NCBI GenBank assembly: GCA_020720185.1
Contig: DYPB01000079.1
Span: forward strand, 1-9,278
Length of the DNA stretch: 9,278 nt
Direction: 5' to 3'
DNA from: Flavobacterium psychrophilum
GTDB taxonomy: Bacteria > Bacteroidota > Bacteroidia > Flavobacteriales > Flavobacteriaceae
Shown: one piece after another, positions 1 to 7,146 of the stretch
Layout: every line of letters starts with the position of its first letter
Numbering within the stretch: position 1 is the stretch's first letter
Position numbers and translations under genes: made by a program
The notes under the pieces: model-generated
Told to the model about the DNA's origin: nothing
Seen by the model: only the letters and a program-made list of their open reading frames with translations
Databases searched by the model: none

Positions 1-882
1 TAAATTAGATTGACTAATGGCTACTGTTGGGTGTTTATCGCCAAAATTTATAATATCGTTTTCTAATGCTTTTTCTAACAATTCTTTGGCTTTTTGCAAA
101 TTACCTAAATCTTGATAAACCATTGCTAAATTAGATTGACTAATGGCTACTGTTGGGTGTTTATCGCCAAAATTTATAATACCGTTTTCTAATGCTTTTT
201 CTAACAATTCTTTTGCTTTTTGCAAATTACCTAAATCTTGATAAACCATTGCTAAATTAGATTGACTAATGGCTACTGTTGGGTGTTTATCGCCAAAATT
301 TATAATATCGTTTTCTAATGCTTTTTCTAACAATTCTTTTGCTTTTTGCAAATTACCTAAATCTTTATAAACCATTGCTAAATTAGATTGACTAATGGCT
401 ACTGTTGGGTGTTTATCGCCAAAATTTATAATACCGTTTTCTAATGCTTTTTCTAACAATTCTTTGGCTTTTTGCAAATTACCTAAATCTTGATAAACCA
501 TTGCTAAATTAGATTGACTAATGGCTACTGTTGGGTGTTTATCGCCAAAATTTATAATACCGTTTTCTAATGCTTTTTCTAACAATTCTTTGGCTTTTTG
601 CAAATTACCTAAATCTTTATAAACCATTGCTAAATTAGATTGACTAATGGCTACTGTTGGGTGTTTATCGCCAAAATTTATAATACCGTTTTCTAATGCT
701 TTTTCTAACAATTCTTTGGCTTTTTGCAAATTACCTAAATCTTGATAAACCATTGCTAAATTAGATTGACTAATGGCTACTGTTGGGTGTTTATCGCCAA
801 AATTTATAATACCGTTTTCTAATGCTTTTTCTAACAATTCTTTGGCTTTTTGCAAATCACCTAAATCTTGATAAACCGTTGC
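1..882 (-). repeat. Seven tandem 126-bp repeats encoding identical-type TPRs
   Basis: Units begin at 1, 127, 253, 379, 505, 631 and 757 and are exactly 126 bp each, in frame (42 codons). Across all seven I see only five variable sites. Two change residues within several units: D/G in the END/ENG turn (D in the units at 1 and 253) and Q/K in YQD/YKD (K in the units at 253 and 505). One is synonymous (Ala GCC/GCA, GCA in the units at 127 and 253). Two occur only in the first translated unit, 757-882 (GN to GD, AMV to ATV). Even silent positions are otherwise identical, which indicates recent amplification or gene conversion. The array continues beyond the left edge, so its total copy number is unknown. 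There are no spacers, so it is not a CRISPR. Confidence 0.97.
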
Positions 883-1656
883 TAAATTATTAGCTAAAAT
901 ATTTAACTCTTCATCTAAATTGTTGTTTTCTAATATTTTAATAGCCTCTTCTAAAACTATTTTTGCCTTTTTATACTCGCCATTTTCTCTTAACTCATCT
1001 GCATATAATATAGTGATTGAATGATAATCTTTCAGACCTTTAGTTGTTGCAATATTGTCATTGGCAATTTTCAGTTGTCGTTCCAACTCATTCAAACGGT
1101 CGGTTGGGTCTTTTGCAGTCAATTCAAAACTGTAATTGTCTTGCAGATCGAGTTTGTTTTTAAAACCTTTTTGCCTTTCGGTTAAAAAGCTTTCAGGGGT
1201 TTTAAGGATAAATATAAAAACAATCCAACTCCAAAAATCAAAGGCTTCTTTTTGTAAAGTGTTGGTTGTGAATTGGTTTGTCCAGAAAACGATATGAACA
1301 GACAAGTCTCTAAATATCGTTTCTCGTTCGGTATTTAATTTCAATAAAATAGCAGGATATTGATTAACAGCTTGTTCTATATTGATGATATGAATTAAAT
1401 CGCAAGGTTTTTCTTTGATAATTTTATGAATTTCTATCAATAAATTATCAGATTGGGTGCTGGAACAATCTAAAACACAAGCTTTTTTTGGGCTTATTAT
1501 TTCATTTATTACCACTTGACAATCCATACGAACCAAATCGGTGTCGTATTGAAAGTAAAAAAATGAAGGTTCGGTTGTGATGCGAAAAACTTGCTCAAAG
1601 CGAAGTAATTCCTCTTGATTGTCTTGAACTAAAACCGTGTTGCTTGCATTTTCCAA
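1..1656 (-). CDS. TPR-array protein with degenerate P-loop-like N-terminal domain (partial, runs off left edge)
   Basis: The reading frame is open from 1680 to the left edge; 552 codons lie in the window from the proposed TTG start at 1656, and the C-terminus is missing. Residues about 13-155 form a compact alpha/beta domain with the pattern LN-x-ERE (about 109-112), a strand ending VFW (about 123-125) and DFWSW (about 140-144). From memory this matches a domain that sits before TPRs in bacterial AAA/STAND partner proteins; it has no Walker A motif, so it may be an inactive P-loop fold (inference). Residues about 207-252 are a diverged helical pair, and 259-552 are seven 42-residue TPRs of the kinesin-light-chain type (GDKHPTVA, NLA, YQDLG, KAKELLEKALE). 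No in-frame ATG lies near the 5' end. The first, at 1527, would cut into coding-like sequence (LLRFEQVFRITTEPSFFYF), so TTG at 1656, 4 nt after the ATPase stop, is the likeliest start. Translational coupling to the ATPase is probable. Function: presumably a protein-binding sensor or scaffold working with the ATPase. Confidence 0.8.
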   Translation of the reverse strand, partial: MENASNTVLVQDNQEELLRFEQVFRITTEPSFFYFQYDTDLVRMDCQVVINEIISPKKACVLDCSSTQSDNLLIEIHKIIKEKPCDLIHIINIEQAVNQYPAILLKLNTERETIFRDLSVHIVFWTNQFTTNTLQKEAFDFWSWIVFIFILKTPESFLTERQKGFKNKLDLQDNYSFELTAKDPTDRLNELERQLKIANDNIATTKGLKDYHSITILYADELRENGEYKKAKIVLEEAIKILENNNLDEELNILANNLATVYQDLGDLQKAKELLEKALENGIINFGDKHPTVAISQSNLAMVYQDLGNLQKAKELLEKALENGIINFGDKHPTVAISQSNLAMVYKDLGNLQKAKELLEKALENGIINFGDKHPTVAISQSNLAMVYQDLGNLQKAKELLEKALENGIINFGDKHPTVAISQSNLAMVYKDLGNLQKAKELLEKALENDIINFGDKHPTVAISQSNLAMVYQDLGNLQKAKELLEKALENGIINFGDKHPTVAISQSNLAMVYQDLGNLQKAKELLEKALENDIINFGDKHPTVAISQSNL

Positions 1657-1660
1657 TCGA

Positions 1661-2962
1661 TTATGTATTAATAAAAGGTTCTAATACAGGGTTTATTTTT
1701 CGGGCATTGGTTGTGCCATTATATTCTAATAGTGCTAATGAAAATAATAGTTCTAACATTTCTTTATCAGCACCATTAAAATTATTACTTTTTAAAATTT
1801 CGATATGTTTTGTAGTCAATAACCTTTCTAATAATCTACCAGTTTCATCACAAACTTTTTGAGCTGTCTCCATAGTTATTTTCCATTCGTTACTGAAAGA
1901 ATAAGTCAATGCTTTCTCTACCAATTGCAATAATTGTCGTGGATGTCCACCTGATTTTTTTATTAAAAATTCTAATACCCCGGTTTCAAAAAATTTTTTT
2001 TCATTAATCCTTTTTGTAATTACTGATGAAAAATAGGGTTTGCTTTTATCATTTATTGCTAAAAGTGGTAAATCATAAGGTTTGTATAAAGCCGTAATTA
2101 GTGGAGCAATTTGAATGTCATATCGTGTTTCTATTGGTACACAACAAATAAAATTAGTATTTAATTCTTGCAACAATCGGGCATCTCTAAAAAAAGAATT
2201 GGTATAAACATCATATTTTTCTTGACGCAATCGTTCTACACCATCAATTATAAAAATAATATCCAAACCTTTTTTTGCCTTAATTATGGAATGTCTAATT
2301 TCTATTAAAATCTCATTCAATCGTTGAATGTATTCGCCTTTATTTTCTTTAATTTTTCGTCTAACAATTGTAGAAGTGTTTGATTCATAAGAAAATGCAG
2401 TTTTAAGATTTCCTTTTAATGAGAATAATTTCCAAAACATTAATCCAATACTTGCTTCAGCTTCAGCTCCAGCCGATGCTTCATAACTTTTTTTTATTTC
2501 ATCTTCTACTTCTTTGTCATCTGATATCCATTTGTTGGCTAAATTTTCTAATTTGGTACTATTAAAAGGAATTTTTTTATCATTTAATTGTTCTATTAAT
2601 TTGGAAATCAATAAAATATATAAATCTTCTTGTTCAAAGGTGCTAATTTGAAAAGCATCTTGAATGTCTGCAAAAACGGTAAAATAACGATTTTCATCGT
2701 TAAGATAGGATTCAAATTTTTTTAATTCCGTAGTTTTTCCACTGCCGGTATGTCCTGTAAATAATATTTTTGCATAATCAGTATTATTACTTAATTCATC
2801 ATTCAAAATATTTAACTGAATTTTCAAAGCGTTTAAATGGTCTGCAGAGCGGAGTTTTTCAAACTCCACATACCCAGCAGGACACTCATTTATATCAAAA
2901 CTTGGTTTCAATACATTAAGTGCTTCTCGAATATCAATAACAGGTAAAATATATTTACACAT
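1661..2962 (-). CDS. STAND/Orc1-like P-loop ATPase (AAA family)
   Basis: A 433-residue protein with an N-terminal lead-in (1-60), Walker A GHTGSGKT at 70-77, and a Walker B strand LDIIFIIDGVERL at 233-245 with acidic D240 and E243, resembling the DGLD-type Walker B of STAND and Orc1/Cdc6-like ATPases. A GGHPRQLLQL motif at 338-347 opens the helical/winged-helix part, as in that clade. The C-terminus (about 380-430) reads as a winged-helix ending in EYNG...INPVLEP, a natural family end, so the protein looks complete. An Ala/Gly/Glu-rich then hydrophobic stretch lies at about 160-192 between the ATPase core parts. ATG start at 2962 is preceded by an A-rich leader. The TPR gene follows 4 nt after the stop, so the two are almost surely co-expressed. 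Inferred role: NTP-driven switch of a two-component sensing (conflict or signalling) system in the cytoplasm; no effector domain is visible in this chain. Confidence 0.85.
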   Translation of the reverse strand: MCKYILPVIDIREALNVLKPSFDINECPAGYVEFEKLRSADHLNALKIQLNILNDELSNNTDYAKILFTGHTGSGKTTELKKFESYLNDENRYFTVFADIQDAFQISTFEQEDLYILLISKLIEQLNDKKIPFNSTKLENLANKWISDDKEVEDEIKKSYEASAGAEAEASIGLMFWKLFSLKGNLKTAFSYESNTSTIVRRKIKENKGEYIQRLNEILIEIRHSIIKAKKGLDIIFIIDGVERLRQEKYDVYTNSFFRDARLLQELNTNFICCVPIETRYDIQIAPLITALYKPYDLPLLAINDKSKPYFSSVITKRINEKKFFETGVLEFLIKKSGGHPRQLLQLVEKALTYSFSNEWKITMETAQKVCDETGRLLERLLTTKHIEILKSNNFNGADKEMLELLFSLALLEYNGTTNARKINPVLEPFINT

Positions 2963-2994
2963 TTTTTTAAGAGTATTTTATTTTATTAAAAGTG

Positions 2995-3002
2995 CAAAAT
3001 TA
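2995..3002 (-). promoter_or_regulatory. Possible -7 promoter element for the ATPase/TPR pair
   Basis: TAATTTTG on the minus strand fits the Bacteroidota TAnnTTTG -7 element and lies 32 nt before the ATPase ATG, in the 75-bp gap after the Uma2 gene. I find no convincing -33 TTG box at the usual spacing, so this may be chance in AT-rich DNA. If real, the ATPase and TPR genes have their own transcript. Confidence 0.35.
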
Positions 3003-3037
3003 GATTTTTAATACTAAATCTTGCTATTAGTGTGTTT

Positions 3038-3565
3038 TTATTTCCAAATTTTATCAAAATCAAAATCAACCTCACAGGTTTTATCTAATTGAAATTTTGA
3101 TTTTTCAACTTCTTTATAATAATTGTCTATCAGTTCGTAAACCTCAACCGACTCTTTTAGATAATCTGCTAATATGTAGTATTTAACACCTTGTTCTCTA
3201 TACAAATCGAATTTTAAAACCCTATCCCTTTTTATAGAAGAAGGAGAAATAATTTCTACAATCAAAATAGGAGGAAACTCCAAATAATCGTTTTCTGTTT
3301 CACCACAAATTATCATAAAATCTGGTCGAACTACTGTTTCTTCATTAATTTTCCAATCTAATTCAGTAAATAACATACAATTACAGTTATTACTTTTTAT
3401 TAGTGAAGTTTTTCCTTGAAATATTAAATTCACAATAGTTATACTATGTTTTGGTGCAGCTGATGGTAGCATTTGTAATGGATATCCATTGACTAATTCC
3501 CAATCTTCTTTCCAATTTTTGTAATCATTATAAGTATATCTAGGAAATTCAAATGAGGTACTCAT
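3038..3565 (-). CDS. Uma2-family (DUF820) PD-(D/E)XK-fold protein
   Basis: A 175-residue protein, near the usual Uma2 size. Landmarks in order: WELVNGYP (22-29), PSAAPKH (34-40), the VRPD motif with Asp82, PILIVEIISPSS (99-110) with Glu104, RDRVLKFDLYREQGVKYYILAD (113-134). This order (Asp in RPD, Glu in E-x-x-SP, then a helix with R, K and Y) is the signature of Uma2 proteins, which share the restriction-endonuclease fold. The canonical lysine of the E-x-K step is Ile106 here; Lys118 could substitute, but that is inference. The biological role of the family is not established; nuclease activity is predicted from the fold only. ATG at 3565 follows an all-A/T leader, 33 nt after the dsbD stop, so read-through transcription from dsbD is possible. 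It may be independent of the ATPase/TPR pair downstream. Confidence 0.88.
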   Translation of the reverse strand: MSTSFEFPRYTYNDYKNWKEDWELVNGYPLQMLPSAAPKHSITIVNLIFQGKTSLIKSNNCNCMLFTELDWKINEETVVRPDFMIICGETENDYLEFPPILIVEIISPSSIKRDRVLKFDLYREQGVKYYILADYLKESVEVYELIDNYYKEVEKSKFQLDKTCEVDFDFDKIWK

Positions 3566-3598
3566 AAAATTTTATTTTATAAATTTATTTAGAAAGAT

Positions 3599-5650
3599 TT
3601 ATTTCTCAAATTTCCCAATTCCGTCTTTCAACCAATCCAAATACTCTTGGATATTAGGAGAATAACCAATGGGAATATTTAGAATTTCTTTACTTTTAGG
3701 ATTTATTAGTACATAAAAAGGTTGTGAATTGCTTTGAAAGTATTCTGTTTGAAAATGAGCCCATTTGTGTCCATAATTTTCGAGCAACCTCTTGCTTCCA
3801 TTTGCTCTTTCCATCGCAATTTGTTCAGTTTTAGGTAGGTTATTCTTATCGTCCACATATAACGAAATCAAAACTATATCGTTTTTTAAAATAGCATCAA
3901 CTTCTGGATTAGACCAAATATTTTCTTCCATTTTTCGACAGTTTACACAAGCATATCCTGTAAAATCTAGCATCACTGGTTTATTGTTTTTTATAGCAAA
4001 ATCAAGACCTGTTTTTAAATCTTTAAAACAGTTTAGATTATTTGGACAATCATTTGGATACAAATAACTGTAACCAACTGGCGGGGCTAAACCACTTAAT
4101 AAACTTAATGATGAGAAGGTTTTAGTTTCTTTATTTACCACAAAACCTGAAGCTAAATATACTGTAAATGAAGCAACTAAAATTCCAAAAAGAATTCTAA
4201 TAAATGATATTTTTTTAATTGGTCCGTCGTGTGGGAATTTTATTTTTCCAAATAAATAAAGGGTTAATCCTGCAAAAATTATTATCCAAAGGATTAAAAA
4301 TGTTTCAATTTTTAATATTCCCCAATGTTTTACTAAATCGGCGTTTGACAAAAATTTGAAGGCTAATGCAAGCTCTAAAAATCCTAAAATTACCTTAGTT
4401 GTATTGAGCCATCCTCCAGATTTTGGTAAAGAATTCATTAAATTTGGAAATAATGCAAATAATGTAAATGGCAATCCTAATGCCAGTCCGAAACCACCCA
4501 TTCCTGCCGTGAGTTGCCATGCACCTCCATTTGCTGATAATGAACCTGCAAGAAGCGAACCTAATATTGGACCTGTACACGAAAATGAAACGATTGCTAA
4601 TGTTAATGCCATAAAAAATATGCCTAAAACTCCTCCAATATTTTCGCCTTGCGTTGATTTATTTGTCCATTTCGAAGGTAATTGCAATTCGTAAAAACCA
4701 AAAAATGAAAAAGCAAAGAAGATAAAGATGATAAAGAATATAAAATTTAACCAGATATTTGTTGATATTTCATTCAAAATATCAGGATTTAAACTGTCTA
4801 AAAGGTGAAAGGGAATGCTTAATAGCAAGTAAACTCCCAAAATAAAAAATCCATAAAGTACCGCTTTTTTTACGCCATCTGATTTGTTTTTAGAACTATT
4901 TTTTGTGAAAAAACTTACGGTTAAAGGAATTAAAGGAAAAACACACGGGGTTAAAAGTGCCAACAAGCCACCTATAAAACCTAATCCGAAAATACTCCAT
5001 AATGATTTTGTGGCTTCTTTCTGATTAGTGGTTTCTTTTTCATTATTTGAAATAGTTTTTAAGTCCGAGGGTAAAAATCCATATAATTTTAAATTACTAT
5101 TTAATCCTGCATTTGGATTTTCTATCGTTGAAACCTCAATGTTTTTCGGCATTTCATTTTTTGAAGAATCAACTTTTTCAGCAGAAACAATTACTTCTTT
5201 GGAAGAATTTTGGAACTCAAAAACAAAATCTTTATTATCATTTATACAGGCATCTTTACAGGTTTGATAATCTAAATTAAGATTAATTTTTGTGATTTTT
5301 GGATTAACAATTTTAACTTTTTGAGTTACCGTTACTGAATTGTCAAAATAATATTCTTCTACTTCAAAAACTTCGTTAAAATGTTTTTTATATGCACTTT
5401 CTTTTGCATTCCCTATTAATTTATAATCATTTTTAGGATTATCAAATTTCAAAACCATTGGTAAAGCCCCTCCATCTGGTGTAAATTGGCTGTAAACATG
5501 CCAATCTTTTTCAATAGTTCCTTTAATAATTAAATAGTACTCCGTTTCTGAAATTTTCTCTGTTTTGTTCGTCCATTTTACGGGTTTTTTAATTTGAGAG
5601 AAAGTATTTGCAAAAGCAAATAATACAAATAATGTTAAGATTTTTTTCAT
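3599..5650 (-). CDS. dsbD: DsbD, protein-disulfide reductase / thiol reductant transporter
   Basis: Carries reducing equivalents from cytoplasmic thioredoxin across the inner membrane to periplasmic thiol proteins (disulfide isomerisation, cytochrome c maturation). All three modules are present, numbered from the ATG at 5650 (683 residues). A signal peptide (about 1-19, ending FANTFSQ) leads an N-terminal DsbD-alpha-like domain with Cys131 and Cys135 in YQTC-x3-C. A membrane domain of about eight helices (about 219-505) carries Cys236 in LTPCVFPLIPL and Cys358 in FSCTGPILGS, spaced 122 residues apart as in the E. coli pair Cys163/Cys285. A C-terminal thioredoxin-like domain has the CVNC active site (Cys568, Cys571). 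A TTG two codons upstream (5656) could extend the frame, but ATG-AAA-AAA gives a normal signal peptide start, so I chose 5650. Two further cysteines (535, 541) lie in the linker before the thioredoxin domain. Confidence 0.95.
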   Translation of the reverse strand: MKKILTLFVLFAFANTFSQIKKPVKWTNKTEKISETEYYLIIKGTIEKDWHVYSQFTPDGGALPMVLKFDNPKNDYKLIGNAKESAYKKHFNEVFEVEEYYFDNSVTVTQKVKIVNPKITKINLNLDYQTCKDACINDNKDFVFEFQNSSKEVIVSAEKVDSSKNEMPKNIEVSTIENPNAGLNSNLKLYGFLPSDLKTISNNEKETTNQKEATKSLWSIFGLGFIGGLLALLTPCVFPLIPLTVSFFTKNSSKNKSDGVKKAVLYGFFILGVYLLLSIPFHLLDSLNPDILNEISTNIWLNFIFFIIFIFFAFSFFGFYELQLPSKWTNKSTQGENIGGVLGIFFMALTLAIVSFSCTGPILGSLLAGSLSANGGAWQLTAGMGGFGLALGLPFTLFALFPNLMNSLPKSGGWLNTTKVILGFLELALAFKFLSNADLVKHWGILKIETFLILWIIIFAGLTLYLFGKIKFPHDGPIKKISFIRILFGILVASFTVYLASGFVVNKETKTFSSLSLLSGLAPPVGYSYLYPNDCPNNLNCFKDLKTGLDFAIKNNKPVMLDFTGYACVNCRKMEENIWSNPEVDAILKNDIVLISLYVDDKNNLPKTEQIAMERANGSKRLLENYGHKWAHFQTEYFQSNSQPFYVLINPKSKEILNIPIGYSPNIQEYLDWLKDGIGKFEK

Positions 5651-5683
5651 TTTCAATTTAATTAGTTTTCAAAAAATAGATTA

Positions 5684-5691
5684 CAAATATA
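5684..5691 (-). promoter_or_regulatory. Probable -7 promoter element of dsbD
   Basis: TATATTTG on the minus strand matches TAnnTTTG and lies 33 nt before the dsbD ATG, just downstream of the terminator of the preceding gene. That is where a dsbD promoter is expected. No good -33 TTG is seen at standard spacing. Confidence 0.5.
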
Positions 5692-5721
5692 AGAAAATTC
5701 AAATCATAAGGTTAGTAAAAC

Positions 5722-5751
5722 AAAAAAACCTTTCAAAATTATTTGAAAGGT
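5722..5751 (-). terminator. Intrinsic terminator after the alpha-oxoamine synthase gene
   Basis: A perfect 10-bp inverted repeat (ACCTTTCAAA and TTTGAAAGGT, 5728-5737 and 5742-5751) with a 4-nt loop. Read on the minus strand it is followed at once by a run of T (5727-5722). It lies 23 nt past the stop codon at 5775. On the plus strand no T-tract follows directly, so it acts for the minus-strand gene and insulates dsbD from it. Confidence 0.9.
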
Positions 5752-5774
5752 CTTTGTTTATGAAATTTTAAAAA

Positions 5775-7034
5775 CTACGAAACATCAATCATTGTACTTT
5801 CGGCAATCTCTTTATATGTTCCGTTTTCTAATTTTTCTCTAATAGCTTCAAATGCTGATAGGGTTTCGTCAATATCAGCAAGGGTGTGGCTTGCCGTTGG
5901 TATCATTCGCAATAAAATAATGTCTTTTGGAATTACTGGATAAACCACAATGGATAGGAAAATACCGTGATTTTCTCTTAAATCATTTACCATTATCATC
6001 GCTTCTGGAATAGAACCTTTAAGGTAAACAGGTGTAACACAGGTATTTGTGTCTCCAATATTAAAACCTTTTTCTTTCAAACCTCCTTGTAGAGCATTTA
6101 CATTTTCCCACAATTTATCTTTTAAATATGATGATTTTTGCAACAATTCTAATCGTTTCAAAGACCCAACCGTTTGAATCATTGGCAATGCTTTTGCAAA
6201 CATTTGAGAACGCAAATTGTATTTCAAATAATCAATAATATCTTTATCGCCCGCAATAAACGCACCAATATTTGCCATCGATTTTGCAAAAGTTGAAAAA
6301 TATACATCTATTCCGTCTTGACAACCTTGCTCCTCGCCTGTTCCTGCACCTGTTTTCCCAAGTGTTCCAAAACCGTGAGCATCATCAACTAATAATCGAA
6401 AATTGTATTTTTTCTTCATTTCTACAATTTCTTTTAACTTTCCTTGTTGCCCACGCATTCCAAAAACACCTTCGGTTATAAAAAGTATGCCACCACCTGT
6501 TTCAGTTGCTAATTTTGTAGCTCGTTGCAGGTTTTTTTCCATGCTTTCAATATCATTATGGCGATAAGTAAATCGTTTTCCACTATGTAAACGCACGCCG
6601 TCAATAATACAAGCATGTGCATCAACATCGTAAACAATTACATCATTTCTAGTAACCAAAGCATCAATAGTTGACATAATACCTTGATAACCAAAATTTA
6701 ATAAATAAGCAGATTCTTTCATTACAAATGCCGCCAATTCTTGTTCTAATTGCTCATGAAACTCTGTATGCCCACTCATCATTCTGGCACCCATTGGATA
6801 AGCAGCACCGTATTTTATGGCAGCTTCCGTATCTGCTTTACGGATTTCTGGGTGGTTTGCTAATCCTAAATAATCATTTAAAGACCAGTTTAATATATTT
6901 TTACCATGAAATTTCATTCTTGGTCCTAATTCTCCTTCTAATTTTGGAAAAACGAAATAACCTTCGGCTTGAGATGCCCATTTTCCTAGCGGACCTTTAT
7001 TGTTTTGAATTCTCTCGAATAAATCTTTTACCAT
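5775..7034 (-). CDS. PLP-dependent alpha-oxoamine synthase, serine palmitoyltransferase / cysteate acyltransferase type
   Basis: Condenses an amino acid with an acyl-CoA or acyl-ACP thioester, releasing CO2. The 419 residues match the family length. PLP-site residues are visible: His140 in DVDAHACIIDG (ring stacking), Asp217 and His220 in LLVDDAHGFG, and Lys251 in STFAKS as the predicted Schiff-base lysine; GHTEFHEQLE (88-97) and the GGGILFITEGVFGMRG stretch (180-195) are also family hallmarks. The sequence is the form common in Flavobacteriia. There it is expected to start long-chain-base synthesis: serine gives 3-ketosphinganine, or cysteate gives the capnine precursor of sulfonolipids. KBL (2-amino-3-ketobutyrate CoA ligase) and BioF are paralogues often used as labels, but no thr or bio genes are nearby. 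Substrate choice cannot be read from the sequence. ATG at 7034; it is a single-gene unit with its own promoter box and terminator. Confidence 0.9.
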   Translation of the reverse strand: MVKDLFERIQNNKGPLGKWASQAEGYFVFPKLEGELGPRMKFHGKNILNWSLNDYLGLANHPEIRKADTEAAIKYGAAYPMGARMMSGHTEFHEQLEQELAAFVMKESAYLLNFGYQGIMSTIDALVTRNDVIVYDVDAHACIIDGVRLHSGKRFTYRHNDIESMEKNLQRATKLATETGGGILFITEGVFGMRGQQGKLKEIVEMKKKYNFRLLVDDAHGFGTLGKTGAGTGEEQGCQDGIDVYFSTFAKSMANIGAFIAGDKDIIDYLKYNLRSQMFAKALPMIQTVGSLKRLELLQKSSYLKDKLWENVNALQGGLKEKGFNIGDTNTCVTPVYLKGSIPEAMIMVNDLRENHGIFLSIVVYPVIPKDIILLRMIPTASHTLADIDETLSAFEAIREKLENGTYKEIAESTMIDVS

Positions 7035-7060
7035 AACAAATTCTATTTTTTAAAAGTGTG

Positions 7061-7068
7061 CAAAGATA
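7061..7068 (-). promoter_or_regulatory. Probable -7 promoter element of the alpha-oxoamine synthase gene
   Basis: TATCTTTG followed by CAC on the minus strand is a good TAnnTTTG match, 26 nt before the ATG at 7034. It lies in the 112-bp divergent region shared with uvrB. The -33 box is weak: the nearest ATTG is too far upstream for standard spacing. Confidence 0.6.
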
Positions 7069-7130
7069 AAACTTAAATTTTAAATTTTATTTAGATTTTA
7101 AAACAATTATATTATATAGTTTGAAAATTG

Positions 7131-7138
7131 TAACTTTG
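7131..7138 (+). promoter_or_regulatory. Probable -7 promoter element of uvrB
   Basis: TAACTTTG on the plus strand matches TAnnTTTG and ends only 8 nt before the uvrB ATG. A start point a few bases downstream would leave an almost leaderless mRNA. No standard -33 TTG lies 17-23 nt upstream; TTTG at 7120-7123 is too close. Confidence 0.5.
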
Positions 7139-7146
7139 CATAACTT

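Noticed and set aside
1..882. Regular direct repeats that could suggest a CRISPR or satellite array
   Set aside because: The units are contiguous, 126 bp, without spacers, and translate in one open frame as TPRs.
1525..1527. ATG at 1525-1527 as the start of the TPR protein
   Set aside because: About 43 upstream codons in frame look coding and belong to the N-terminal domain; starting here would also leave a 133-nt gap after the ATPase.
1644..1862. Plus-strand 72-codon open frame across the ATPase/TPR junction
   Set aside because: Antisense to two well-supported coding regions; the product is low-complexity and has no family features.
4356..4694. Plus-strand 112-codon open frame inside dsbD
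   Set aside because: Antisense shadow of the DsbD membrane domain; the true frame holds the conserved cysteine motifs.
5651..5656. TTG at 5656 as the dsbD start
   Set aside because: It adds only two residues before an ATG that gives a standard lysine-led signal peptide, so the ATG at 5650 is preferred.
6728..7036. Plus-strand 102-codon open frame opposite the oxoamine synthase
   Set aside because: It lies opposite conserved catalytic-domain sequence and has no recognisable features or promoter.
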